Assembly (NCBI RefSeq): GCF_035046505.1
Contig: NC_089830.1
Coordinates: forward strand, 23,538,284-23,602,283
Length of the DNA stretch: 64,000 bases
DNA from: Tiliqua scincoides
Taxonomy: Eukaryota > Chordata > Lepidosauria > Squamata > Scincidae
Direction: 5' to 3'
Position numbers and translations under genes: made by a program. This document shows, piece after piece, positions 34,281-48,268 of the stretch. The stretch's first letter is position 1. Each line of letters starts with the position of its first letter. The notes below the pieces were generated by a model, which was not told the DNA's origin, did no database searches, and worked only from the letters and a program-made list of their open reading frames with translations.

Positions 34281-34486
34281 ATGGATCTGGAGTGACATTA
34301 GATATATTCCAGTCCTCTGGCACAAAGGCCATTTTAAGGAATCTCCATTGGTAGAGCTAGAACTACAGAAATCCAATTTTCCAAAATGGCTAAATCCATC
34401 TTGTCAGAGCAAAGTGTCGTTTGAACATTGTCTAGCATAAGTTCATAATCGCAATCTCTCCTTGCGTTTTCAGATCACAGACAGCC

Positions 34487-37944
<3,458 letters not shown>

Positions 37945-38300
37945 ACCCCAAGGCCCATCGTCCAGCATCCTGTATCTCACAGTGGCCCACTAAATGCCCC
38001 AGGGAGCACACCAGACAACAAGAGACCTGCAACCTGGTGCCACGCCCTTGCATCTCGTATTCTGAGGCAGCCTACTTCTACTGAAAAACCTGGAGTTTAC
38101 GCATACCCATCACGGCTTGTAACCCATGATGGATGCTTCTTCTAGAAATCTGTTCAATCCCTCTTTAAGGGTAACTAGGCCAGATGCATCACCACATCCT
38201 GTGGCAAGGAGTTCCACATATTAATTACACACTGGGTAAAGAAAATTTCCTTTTGTCCATTCTAACTCTCCTGACTCTCAATTTTAGTGAACGTCCCCAA
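37945..38300 (-). mobile_element. CR1 LINE 3' fragment
   Basis: Minus-strand CR1 3' region ('agtggcccactaaatgcccc', 'ttgtaacccatgatggatgc', 'atcctgtggcaaggagttcc'). Truncated. Confidence 0.8.
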
Positions 38301-39414
38301 TGTCCCTGGTGTTGTGTAAGGGGGAACCAACCCTTCTCTGATGATGGTCTTACCCTGAAGATCCCTCATGGTCAGTTGGCTTTTGCTTCTTCCCCAATTT
38401 TCCAGGATGCAACTCTTCCAAAAGCATCTAACCAAGAAGAGGAGGCATGGCTCCCTATACGAGTTAGCTAAGGGGCTGTCTCATTGAAGAGAAGGACTCT
38501 TGAAAGCTGTGGAAAGGGAACTTCAAACCCCCCCCCCAGGAGAATCTTTCAAGCAGAGGGTCCCTTGAAGGGGAGGGTTTCACTTATCTGTCCCTCCAAG
38601 ATCCATTATGCTGAATTTGGCTGAATTTAGATGCTGGATATGTAGCAGCTTAGGATGGGTGGAGGAGGAAACCAACCTACTTCAGGGATACAATTTTTGA
38701 TCTCGGACCAAAAAACCATAATGGTTTAAGAATGCATAGAGGGAACCAGGCACCCCATTCTAAAGTGTCTGGAGGGAATTCTACAAAAGTAAAATGACCC
38801 TCCTAAACGTCCAGTTGCAGGGAGCCCCATCTCCTGACCTGGGGGCTAAGAGGGGAATGCAGTGGAAAATAAGGCAGGGTGGTATATTTTTGGTGAGCTC
38901 TCCATCACACACCCCAAAACATAGCTTTTCTGGGTGGTCACAGCCAATGGGATCCCATCAAAACACCAAAAGAGTCAGAATCTGTGTCCCAGTCTCCACC
39001 TCCTTGAACTTACTGTCCCAGATATTCATTGGCCATTTGGTTGCAGTGTGGCTATAGCTCTTTTTGGAGCTCTTCCCAGGAAGTGAACAAAGTGGATGCC
39101 AGGAGAGATGTGCTTCCCTGTAATGGCCAAGAGTTTCTTGGAGTTGCTGAAGAGCCTTTTGCCCAGGGATCTTCAAGAAGCAGGCTGCAAGGCACCTGGT
39201 CTCCTTTTCTTAGTGACAGCCTCTTCCCTCCCTGAGCGAAAGAGCCTCCTCTCACTGTTTCTAGGGGAAGGAGTCTGTGTTTTCTTCCTGCGTTCTGATT
39301 CCTCCTGCAAAAATCTGGCCATCCGTTTGATGCACATTCAGTTTGAACTTGGCGTCTCTTAACCTACTGCCGTGAATGAGATTGAAACAAGACAGTAGTT
39401 TCCCATCTAGCAAT
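38301..39414. other. No gene recognised
   Basis: The last 100 bases, up to the LTR, and the DNA after 39957 together form an inverted relative of about 5900-6010 ('agtagtttcccatctag'), showing the LTR split an older repeat. Confidence 0.5.
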
Positions 39415-39952
39415 TGTTGGAGGAATTTCTTAAACCTGGTTTTTCTCCGTTGGGGGGGGGGAGCAGAGTCGCTTCAGCAGCAGAACCCCCCTTTGCTGGG
39501 AATCAACCCCAGGGAGCCTCCCACACCCGGCTGACTGCTAGTCAAGAAAAACACAAACAACATTGGCTGGTTGAAGTTGCAAGAACAGATCCATTTACTC
39601 ACAGTTCCTTAGTAGTACAGTTACAGCATCTGATTTAGGAATCAGAGGTACACTGACTTAGATAACAAGGCCCTATAGCTGCCTCGTCCTGCATGCCATG
39701 TGGTCAAGATGGCGGCGCCAGCAGATCCCTGCTGCATGCCATCTTGTCTGCTCAGTTGTGGTGAGGAAGAGATAAGAGAGAGGGAGGAGAGCGTGCTCAG
39801 GAGTTATATAGGGTCTGGGTCACGCCCCTTCCACATAGGTCATTAGAAGTGGACAGGTAGATTGCAAAGGACACTGGGCTATGGCTTAACCCTTTTTTAG
39901 GACAGTCTCCTGCCACCCCTTGAGAGCATACGGAGTTGCACCAATTCCAACA
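39415..39952 (-). mobile_element. Solo LTR fossil with 5-bp target duplication
   Basis: About 538 bp with TGTTGGA and TCCAACA inverted ends, flanked by GCAAT on both sides (39410-39414, 39953-39957). Same family as 25185-25708, opposite strand, with a 'gttatataggg' box (complement of a TATA box). No internal genes. The exact duplication and ends suggest moderate age. Confidence 0.85.
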
Positions 39953-40264
39953 GCAATTTGATATGCTGAACTTCACCAGTCAGGAGACCTGCTTCCTCTG
40001 CACTCTAGGCTGTTGCAAATTCACTTACTTATGAGCCACAAAACAAGGGAACATGAGAAGGTGCCTTACAGCCAAGGTGGGCTTTGATGTCCCCCAACTC
40101 CGAGTCTGAGAGAGCCCTGGGCTTTCTCCGAAACCTATCAAGGCTTCCTGATGAAAAAGGTCCATAACAGATCACACGCTGCCCCAATAGAGACACACTT
40201 TGCCACCACTGTCAGTCTTCCCTTGTGATGCTCAGGTACAGGGGACTCTTGCATGTGCTCACAT

Positions 40265-40480
40265 GTGGGGATGAGAAAGCCCAAAAGGCCTGGCTAGCAT
40301 CCCATCAGGGCTGACCCATCCATGGCGTCCCTGAAGAGAGCCCCTTGGGTAGCTGACAGATGGGGGCGCCCATCTGTGCCCACCTTCTTGCTTCCACTGT
40401 TTCTCCTCCACTCCCTGGAATGGAGAAGGAAGATGGGACCAGAGAGGAAGAGGAAATGTGGAGGGGGGAGAGTGATGAAC
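40265..40480 (+). repeat. Upstream flank shared by the IRG-7 and IRG-8 units
   Basis: Related to 47035-47250 ('cagatgggggcgcccatctg' vs 'cagatgggggcacacatctc'). It marks the 5' extent of the tandem sub-group III unit. Confidence 0.6.
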
Positions 40481-40485
40481 TAGAA

Positions 40486-40593
40486 CAGTGTTTCTCAAAC
40501 TTTGGGTCAGGACCCACTAGATGGGTCACAAACCATTTTCAGGCGGGTCCCCATTCATTTCAGTATTTTATGTTTAATATATTAGACTTGATG
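40486..40593. mobile_element. hAT MITE family A, 5' part
   Basis: Begins 'cagtgtttctcaaactttgg' and follows the complete copy at 61937 to about 'tatattagacttgatg'. Confidence 0.65.
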
Positions 40594-41620
40594 AAAGAAG
40601 ACATGGGGACTGAACCAAGAGATGGAACTGAACCAAGAAATGGGGACAACCAGGCACTTCTCAACTGGCTTGTGGTTCAGGACCAGCACAAAAGTGGAGA
40701 AGGGTTTTTTTGTTTGTTTTTTTGTTTTTTGTTTTTTTTACCAAATGGAAATGTGGTCCCCTTGCTCTTCCTGGGGCTTCCTAGGGGTGAAGTGTCTTCA
40801 GTGCTGGCCTGGGAGTTGCATCAGTCCCACCACCCTGTCCTGTCTCCACCTAGGGTGAGGTTCACTGTCCTATCCCCGGAAACAGGCATCCTGCCCACAC
40901 TACCAGGCAGCTCCTCAGGGCTCCACAATCCAGGAAGGCAGCTCTTCCCACTGGAGGAAAAAGGATCAATCCTGTCTTGTTGCTGCCTTGGGAGGCAACC
41001 TATCTGGGGAGGGGGGTAAACAGTCTCTGCCTCTGGGGGCATTTGTAGTGGTGCTCTGTGGGTGATGATGTTTCTGCCCCCTGCAGCAAGGTTGGAACCT
41101 GAAGGACCAAAGTATGAGTGTTTGGCCAGTAGCAGCAATGGTTGGAGTCCCTGCCCTCCGACAAGGGAGGGGACATGCTCCAGGTTGTTAGCCGTGGTGG
41201 GAATGAGGAATGTTCAGCCGACATAGTTCGTGGCAGAAACACAACCGACCCTATTGAAGTGGGAGGGGAAGAGACACCGGAGATCTTGGCAACATTCCTG
41301 CTTGGAGGGAGTGGCCGTTCCCCTGGTATAGCTGGAGTTGTGCCAGCCTATTCACCTGGTGGGAGAGGAAGGGAGTAGAGAGGCAGACATGCCGATCAAA
41401 CAGCTGATTTCTAAGAAAGAGGAACCTTCCTCCCACAGTTTAGGTTTCTCTCTCTCATAAATCAGCTGTTTAGGAACATAAGAAGAGCCCCTCTGGTTGT
41501 TCCACTGGTATAGCTGGAGTTGTGCCATCTGGTGGAAGAGAAAGGAAACAGAGAAGTGGACATGCTGATCAAACAGCTGAATTCCAAGAAACAGAGACCT
41601 TAGACAGGAGGATTTTGGCT

Positions 41621-41630
41621 GGGACTTTCT
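41621..41630 (+). promoter_or_regulatory. kB-like site of IRG-7 (weak)
   Basis: GGGACTTTCT, one base short of the NF-kB consensus GGGRNNYYCC, 14 bases before the ISRE. The IRG-8 unit has AGGACTTTCC at the same place. Confidence 0.35.
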
Positions 41631-41643
41631 GTGAAATAGAGTT

Positions 41644-41657
41644 ACTTTCACTTTCAT
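41644..41657 (+). promoter_or_regulatory. Predicted ISRE of IRG-7
   Basis: ACTTTCACTTTCAT matches AGTTTCNNTTTCNY at all but one position. It lies about 140 bp before the exon 1 donor. Confidence 0.72.
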
Positions 41658-41659
41658 TA

Positions 41660-41794
41660 GAGACTGAAGACAAGGGAGACAGTCAGGAGCAAGGAAGGAA
41701 AAAACCCTTTGGAACAGGCAGCCAAATAACCAAACTCTTGGTTCCGAGGCTGCACCTTCAGGTTCTCAGAGAAGTCCTCACCTTCTCCATAAAG
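41660..41794 (+). other. Predicted non-coding exon 1 of IRG-7 (start approximate)
   Basis: Ends CCATAAAG followed by donor GTAAGC at 41795. No TATA box is seen. Homologous exons precede IRG-8 (donor at 48210), IRG-9 (donor lost) and IRG-10 (donor at 57143). The intron is 1.3 kb. Confidence 0.55.
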
Positions 41795-42929
41795 GTAAGC
41801 CTCCCCCCCCCTCTATCTCCTGATATCTGTTTTCTCAGGCTCTGTCTTTCCAGCCTGTCACTGGCTGCTTGTGTGTTGCGCAGATGAGCTTTTTCCATGC
41901 AATGACTGTGCTCTATGTGAGAGTTCTGCTGTGAGAAGCTTCAGCCTCATCAGGAGAGGTGTCCCCCTTCTGGCCCTTTGTGTGTTTGAAGAGCAGGTTT
42001 GGGTCACTGCTGGGGTGCCACTTCTGGGTTCCATTCGGAGAGGGGGCTGCCAGAACCAGGAGCCATGACTTTCTGTTTGTCGTGCCTAAGATTCAGCTGC
42101 AGAACAGCAACGCCCTTTGGGAGCCTTTATTGCGGCTTCTTGATACCCTGTAGAATAGGATAGGATTCAGGTGCATGACAGTCCCACAGGAATCCACCCC
42201 TCCCTCCTTCCCTCCCCATTCCACCTCCTGCCTGACCCCTCCCCACACCAATTCCTCCACCCACCCATGCTGCACCAGGCTTACCTGAGTTTCCTAGTTC
42301 TCTCTGTGTAAAGTGCCACGTACATACCAGGTGCTATAATAATATTAACTGCACAATTCTGTGAATGTGCAGGCCGGTGCAGGGCTTGCCTTTGCAAATG
42401 TGCCATAAATCACTTTGCAGTGGCATAGGAGTCAGGCAGGCAGGTGCGAAGGGTCACACTGGCCTGCTTGCATCAGCGCAGGGAGCAGCATGGAAAGAAG
42501 TTCCATGCCAAGCAGAACAGAAACAGAATAGGAAGGCCAGAGGGCAGAGGTGGAGATGGGCTTTAATGGAGCAGGGGGAGGGCAGTGACAGTGACGAGGG
42601 TGGGCAGACAGAGCCCCGGGGCCAGGATCAGCCGCAACCAGGCAAGTCAAATCCTACTCCTTTCCTGGGCCATCGTGGGGTGTTGTGTACCAACATGGGG
42701 TGTTGTGTACCAGCCAACAAGGGGTGATGTGTACATGTGCCAGCTACAGAGCTCACATGGGTCTGTGTTGCCCTACTTGGGCTGTTGGTGCCTACCCCAG
42801 GGCAAGGGGACAGTCCTCTTCCCCCCGCAGAGACCTGAAGAATGCAAAATTTCCACACAGGATACAATGCAGTCTGCACAGCCCCACTGCACTGCTGTGT
42901 GGGTTTTTGCTGTGGATGGGGCTGTATTA

Positions 42930-43070
42930 GTTATTTATTTTATTTATTTATTAGATTTGTATTCCACCGTTCTCCCCGAAGGGCACCCAAGGCGGCTAAC
43001 GATCCATTTAAAATACAAACAAAGTAAGATACAAATAAACATTAAAAATAAAAACAATTAAAACAAGATA
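42930..43070. repeat. Common interspersed repeat end
   Basis: The stretch 'tctccccgaagggcacccaa' followed by 'ggcggctaacgatcc' and an A/T-rich tail resembles the 3' ends of widespread reptile retroposons. It abuts the polypyrimidine tract of the IRG-7 acceptor. Confidence 0.4.
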
Positions 43071-43139
43071 TTAGTCTAAAAGTCAACTAATACAATGCTC
43101 CTTTCCTTTCTTAGATCAAGTGGAGGATCACAAAGTGCC

Positions 43140-44825
43140 ATGGAACCGTTTGTAAGACATGATTTTGACGTGGTGAGGTCTGCTTCGGATCCAGTGCAAC
43201 TGCCAGAAGTGATAGCTCAACTACATCAAAATTGGGATTTATTTGAAAACAGCACCCTGGACATTGCCATCACAGGGGTGTCGGGTGCCGGTAAATCGTC
43301 CCTTGTAAATGCCTTGCGAGGTCTGAGCGATGATGAAGAAGATGCAGCCAAGACTGCTCCGGTACAAGGAACATTGCATCCAGAAAGCTATCCACATCCC
43401 TTATGGCCAAATGTCACCCTTTGGGACCTACCAGGAATCGGGACAGAAGACTTTCAAGCTGCGAGATATCTAAAGCAGGTACATTTTGACAAGTATGATT
43501 TTTTCATCATTGTTTCCTCCACCCGTTTCACTGAGAATGACACCAAATTGGCCCGCGAAATTCAGAAAAGGAAGAAGAAGTTTTACTTTGTGCGTTCCAA
43601 AATAGATGTTGATCTGCAGAACGAAGGTCGGAAAAGAGATTTCAGGGTGGAGAGAACCCTCGAGAAGATAAGGAATGACTGCTATCAACATTTGGAACAG
43701 CCCAGGGTTTTTCTGATCTCCAGATGGGATTTGGACAAGTACGACTTTCTCCTCCTGCAAATGACCTTAGAGGAGGAGTTGAATATCCCTGAAAAAGCCA
43801 CCCTTGACATTGCCATCACAGGGGTGGTGGGCTCTGGGAAATCGTCCCTTGTCAATGCCATGAGAGGCCTGAGTGATGATGATGATAATTCAGCCAAAAC
43901 TGATGTGGTACAAAGAACATTGTGCCCGGCAAGATATTCGCATCCGTTATGGCCGAACCTCACAATTTGGGACCTACCAGGAATGGGAACAGCATTTCAA
44001 GCCGCAAAGTATCTACGACAGGTACGTTTTGACAAGTATGATTTGTTCATCATCGTTTCCTCCACCCGTTTCACTGAGAATGATGCCAAATTGGCCCAAG
44101 AAATTCAGAAAAGGAAGAAGAAGTTTTATTTTGTGCGTTCCAAAATAGATTTTGATCTGGGAAATGAATGTCGGAAAAAAGATTTCAAGGAGGAGAAAAC
44201 CCTCGAGAAGATAAGGAATGACTGCTATCAACATTTGCAACAGCCCAGGGTTTTTCTCATCTCCAGGTGGGATTTGGGCAAGTATGACTTTCCCCTCCTG
44301 CAAATGACCCTAGAAGAAGAGCTGGATGATCTCAAGGGTCAAGGTTTAATTCTGGTTTTCTCCAAAGAAATTCTGGAGAAGAAAAAAATAGCCATGAGAA
44401 AAGTTGTATGGATGCAGGCTCTGCTGTCCTGTTCTCTTGGGACAACACGAGTTCCAGGTCTCTCATTTCCTTGTGATGTTGCCATCTTGGTGGAGACATT
44501 GAAGTTTTTCTGCAAGGTGTTTGGCTTGGATCATGCTGCCATCGGTAGACTTGCAAAACAGGTTGGCAAAAATGAAGCCGATTTGAGGTCTGCTATCAAA
44601 AAAACCCCCATGGCCAGTGAGATCACCCCACAATTTGTAGTCCACCTGTTGCAGAAGTCAGCGCTCTGTGCAATGCTGATGGGGCTGGAGTTCGTTCTTG
44701 ATTTTGTTGTGGGCTGTCTAACTGGTGTAGGCTATTCATTTGCCATCACGTTGTACGTGCTGAGGGTTTTTTTGAACGATGCTGAAGAAGATGCAAAGAA
44801 TGTTCTTGCTAAGGTTTTTGAGTGA
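43140..44825 (+). CDS. IRG-7: immunity-related GTPase with two tandem GTPase domains
   Basis: 561 residues, starting at the ATG 25 bases after the acceptor (CTTAG, 43110-43114). An upstream in-frame ATG at 43095 lies in the intron. Residues 1-38 are the N-terminal helices. GTPase domain 1 has P-loop GVSGAGKS (46-53), DLPG (96-99) and SKID (153-156). GTPase domain 2 has GVVGSGKS (228-235), DLPG (278-281) and SKID (334-337). One helical domain follows from about 398. The P-loops are 182 residues apart. Both domains share a five-residue deletion (QHLEQPRVF vs QHLEQRGQPTPRVF in IRG-8), so the gene duplicated its own domain. The helical domain has small deletions of its own (LILVFSKE; LDFVVGCLTG). 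Poly(A) signals at 45308 and 45319. Confidence 0.9.
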   Translation: MEPFVRHDFDVVRSASDPVQLPEVIAQLHQNWDLFENSTLDIAITGVSGAGKSSLVNALRGLSDDEEDAAKTAPVQGTLHPESYPHPLWPNVTLWDLPGIGTEDFQAARYLKQVHFDKYDFFIIVSSTRFTENDTKLAREIQKRKKKFYFVRSKIDVDLQNEGRKRDFRVERTLEKIRNDCYQHLEQPRVFLISRWDLDKYDFLLLQMTLEEELNIPEKATLDIAITGVVGSGKSSLVNAMRGLSDDDDNSAKTDVVQRTLCPARYSHPLWPNLTIWDLPGMGTAFQAAKYLRQVRFDKYDLFIIVSSTRFTENDAKLAQEIQKRKKKFYFVRSKIDFDLGNECRKKDFKEEKTLEKIRNDCYQHLQQPRVFLISRWDLGKYDFPLLQMTLEEELDDLKGQGLILVFSKEILEKKKIAMRKVVWMQALLSCSLGTTRVPGLSFPCDVAILVETLKFFCKVFGLDHAAIGRLAKQVGKNEADLRSAIKKTPMASEITPQFVVHLLQKSALCAMLMGLEFVLDFVVGCLTGVGYSFAITLYVLRVFLNDAEEDAKNVLAKVFE

Positions 44826-45387
44826 GCACGAAGAGCTGAAAATGAAGATCCAAGCCAGCCATTGGGAGTGTGAGAAGCTGGATGCATTATACCCAGCACC
44901 AAAATGGAAGCAGTGGAAACGCTGGATTTCAATTTCTGATTGCAATCCTTTATTTTGATTTTTCCTTTGAACGAATGCATGGTCTGAACCATAACGTTGA
45001 GCATTCACGTTGCAGATGCAAACAGTATCTCTAGCCGCTTGTCTTTAATCAGGGTTGCTGACTGAATGTACCAAAAGCCCCATGACGATCGTGAGTCTGC
45101 TATTGCTGGTCCCTCCTTGTCCCGAGTAGAGATGCTGAGCCCCCTTTTTTGAAATCACAATATCCTTAGCCAAAATGGAAATGAGAGAGGGAAAATGTCA
45201 GGAAGCAGCGGTGATAGCACTGGTCTTCGTTTTGCTATGGATTCACTTCCTAGTGCTCTAGTTTCCTTATCTAAAAGAGGGGGGCTATTCATATTTCAGA
45301 AGAAATGAATAAAATCTAAATAAAAATAGCCAGTCTTGCTGAAAAGTTCAGGCTGATTAGTGTCCCATTATTATAGTCTGCTCCCCC
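44826..45387 (+). other. 3' UTR of IRG-7
   Basis: Homologous to 61004-61575 after IRG-10. AATAAA at 45308-45313 and 45319-45324 are the likely poly(A) signals, shared with 61492-61506. Confidence 0.6.
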
Positions 45388-46831
45388 CAGTGGTGTCACT
45401 AGGGTTCATGTCACCTGGTGCGGGATGCCAGTGCGTCACTCCCCATGCAGTGGGCGGGGCAACACTCCAGGTGGTGGGCATGGTGATGTACCATCACTCC
45501 GCCCCCAAAGGTCCTTTGGCTGTACCTTTTGATAGAACAAAGATAGAACACATTCTGCATGAAATTACGCATTGATTGATATATAACATGACAGTTTTAT
45601 TCTTCCAAATTATGGTTTTAGTGATTTTGGTCACTAGCGGTGTCACATCGCACCCCCCTCCCCAGGGTGTCAACTTACTAACAACTTAGTGCAGCAGTTA
45701 TCAAACTTTTAGCACTGGGACCCACTTTTTAGAATGACAGTCTGTCCAAGACCAACCAGAGGTGATGTCATGGTGGAAGTGACATCATCAGGTAAATTAA
45801 AATAAATAAGTATAAAGAATTAAAGTAAAACAAATAATTAAATAAGCAGAAGCCAGCCCTGTTCCACCAAGTGAATTTCCTCTGTAGCCTGCCTGCAATA
45901 ACACCCCTCCCCCCCAAAAAAAAAAATCAGTAAAGTTTTCAGCCCTACCCAGTGCCCAGTTTAATATAAGAACTTCTGCTTAAACCAGATCACTGGCAGG
46001 ATCCACCTGGCTTTGCAGGTCTCAAAAAGGTTCACCTTATCAGCTGAAGCCTCTGTTTTGATCCTTTTTAGTGGGGGGGGGGGAGGCTGCCTTCTGGAGC
46101 ACTTGTTTAGCTGCAGGTACATAGGATCAGGACCATACTGGAAGTCTTGCGCTATCCTTCACCTGATCTTCCACACCAGCCAAGGCATGTTTGCTTACTC
46201 ACAAGTAAACACGATCATGAGGCAGTTTCACTTTCCATAGGGCTCAATACATTCATCTGCTTGGAGGGAGGGACTTCCTTCTCAGGTGTTTCTAGGGGCT
46301 ACATTCATTGGATCAGGACCATTCTGCTGTCATTGGATTCCTCTCAGCCTGCCCTTTCCAACGGACTAAGGTAGGTTCACATACTCGCGAGTAAACATGC
46401 AATATGGCTCACTTTCACTTTCCATAGGGCTCCATGCATTTTTTCTCCAGTTTTTTGGCCCTAACTTTTGACAGAAAGGGGATATTTCACTCAGGTTTCC
46501 TTCATTGCATTCCGCTTGAAATTCCGCATTCAACGGTATATAACATGATGGGGTCACTCCTAACCACCACGATTTTAGTGTGTCACACCCCCCCAGTGCG
46601 TGTCACCCCCCTGTGTGCATCACCCGGTGCGGCCCGCACCCCCTGCACTCCCCTACCTCCACCACTGGCTCCCCCCTCCCCACCCATCACTTAGCCGCAA
46701 AGTTGACAAGCTCAGCCATTCTGGAGTGGCTGCATCACTGGGGAAGGAAGCTATAGGATTGGGTTGTCAATTGGGCATTTGCTTTGGCATGGGAGAGATG
46801 GGATGGATGGATGGATGGATGGATGGATAGA

Positions 46832-46870
<39 letters not shown>

Positions 46871-47456
46871 GGGTGCAATCCTAACCCTTTATGTCAGTGC
46901 TTTCCAGCACTGTCATAGCGGTGCCAATGGGACGTGTGCTGCATCCTGCAGTTGGGTGTCACTCATGGAGGCCTCCTCAAAGTAAAGGAATGTTTGTTCC
47001 CTTAACTCAGAGCTGCATACCCTGTGTGGGTATGAGGAAGCTCAAAAGGCCAGGCTAGCATCTCATCGGGCTGGCCCTTCCATTACATCAACTGAAGTGG
47101 CCCTCTGGAGTAGCTGGCAGATGGGGGCACACATCTCTGCCCACATACTTGCTTTCACTGCTCTTCTTTCTCCTCCACCCCCTGGACTGGGAAAGGAAAC
47201 AATGCCAGAGAGGAAGAAGAAATGTGGAGGGGGAAGAGAGCGCTAAGTGGGAAGGGCAGAGACTGGCACATAGTTGGGTAGGAAGGGCATGCGGCCTCAG
47301 GCATCAAGAGGTCCTGGGCCAGCCCTGCACTTCATGGTATAGAATATGTTCCCTAGAACACTCCCAGATTTCCTAGAATCTTTTGCAACAAACTTCCATA
47401 AAAGGGGGGACGGACATAAATAAGAACTGCATTTCAGTGGAAACTTTTGTTGCATT

Positions 47457-47458
<2 letters not shown>
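45388..47458. other. Transposon remnants and simple repeats, no gene
   Basis: A DNA-transposon-like element starts 'cagtggtgtcactagggt' (45388-about 45670); a relative lies at about 46434-46668 with the other end 'ccaccactgg'. A hAT family A piece lies at 45691-45795. (GGAT)n and (AAAT)n lie at 46799-46870. An unclassified repeat lies at 46867-47015 (relatives at 59099-59270 and, inverted, 36590-36680). The unit's upstream flank lies at 47035-47250. Confidence 0.5.

Positions 47459-47538
<80 letters not shown>
47459..47538. repeat. (TA)n microsatellite
   Basis: About 40 TA units without interruption. It may extrude as a hairpin and is likely length-variable. Confidence 0.95.
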
Positions 47539-47539
<1 letters not shown>

Positions 47540-48016
47540 CAAGTCCTTACGTGAACTTGTTTCAGTTCCAGTGGAAATTCTCCACCTTACTAGGGGTTGG
47601 TTATTACAACAGTAGTCAACATGCCAGCACTAGGACAATGGATGTTTCCTTAAATCTATAATTAGCACATTGTGGGGAGGTGCGCTTGGTCAAGGAACTG
47701 GGGCAGGGCTATGTGCTCATGCCGTGTTTCACTTGAGCAAACATGTTGCCCCAAATATCAGGCCCAAGCCTTCAGATGAGTTGATTGTGAGGTCTGCCCA
47801 TCCTCTTTGCTTTGCACCTGCAAATCTCAATGCAAATATGCACCTCTTTGGCAAATACCTGCTGCTGAACTGTTTCCCTGATGTCAAGGGAAACAGAGAT
47901 GGGCAGGTTGAAGAGGAACATAGGGATCTGACAATATGGCAAAGTCCATGGAATCGGTGCGAGGGAGGATTGTGTCATGACTGGCACGATGGGTGGACCG
48001 GAGAAGGGTGTGGGTT

Positions 48017-48209
48017 AGGACTTTCCGATAGAGTTTGTTTTAATTAGAGACTGAAATCTCTCTCTCTGGTACCTGAAAAGATAAGGGAGATTAGTCAAGA
48101 GCGAGGAAGGAAAAACACCCTGTGAAATAGGCAGCCAACTATCGAGATTTTCAGTTCGGAGGCTGCACCTTCAGCTCTTCAGAGCAGACCCCTCAACTTC
48201 CCCATAACG
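48017..48209 (+). other. Predicted promoter remnant and exon 1 of IRG-8
   Basis: Homologous to 41621-41794. A kB-like AGGACTTTCC is kept (48017-48026), but the ISRE is gone: 'gagtttgttttaattagag' stands where IRG-7 has ACTTTCACTTTCATTAGAG. The exon ends at donor GTAAGT (GT at 48210-48211), followed by a (TC)n array. Intron about 1.06 kb. Confidence 0.5.

Positions 48210-48212
<3 letters not shown>

Positions 48213-48263
<51 letters not shown>
48213..48263. repeat. (TC)n microsatellite next to a splice donor
   Basis: About 25 TC units beginning directly at the intron 5' end of IRG-8. Confidence 0.92.

Positions 48264-48268
<5 letters not shown>

Larger units (their letters stand above)
40756..42025 (+). 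repeat. Promoter block of IRG-7, duplicated at 56103-57365
   Basis: About 1.27 kb nearly identical to 56103-57365, with only scattered base changes and one-base indels. A third, more divergent copy lies inverted at 52080-52740. It contains an internal two-copy repeat (about 41325-41430 and 41500-41605), a kB-like site, the ISRE and exon 1. Confidence 0.88.

Noticed and set aside
40360-41019. 219-codon open frame upstream of IRG-7
   Set aside because: Its other copies (56103 region and inverted 52225-52869) keep no common full-length frame, and it has no domain. It is promoter-flank DNA.
43095-43139. Upstream in-frame ATG giving IRG-7 (and IRG-10 at 59753) 15 more residues
   Set aside because: Both lie before a good acceptor AG that is shared by all sub-group III genes, so they are intronic.
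47459-47538. (TA)n as a regulatory element
   Set aside because: A simple repeat with no partner signals. Only its instability is supported.
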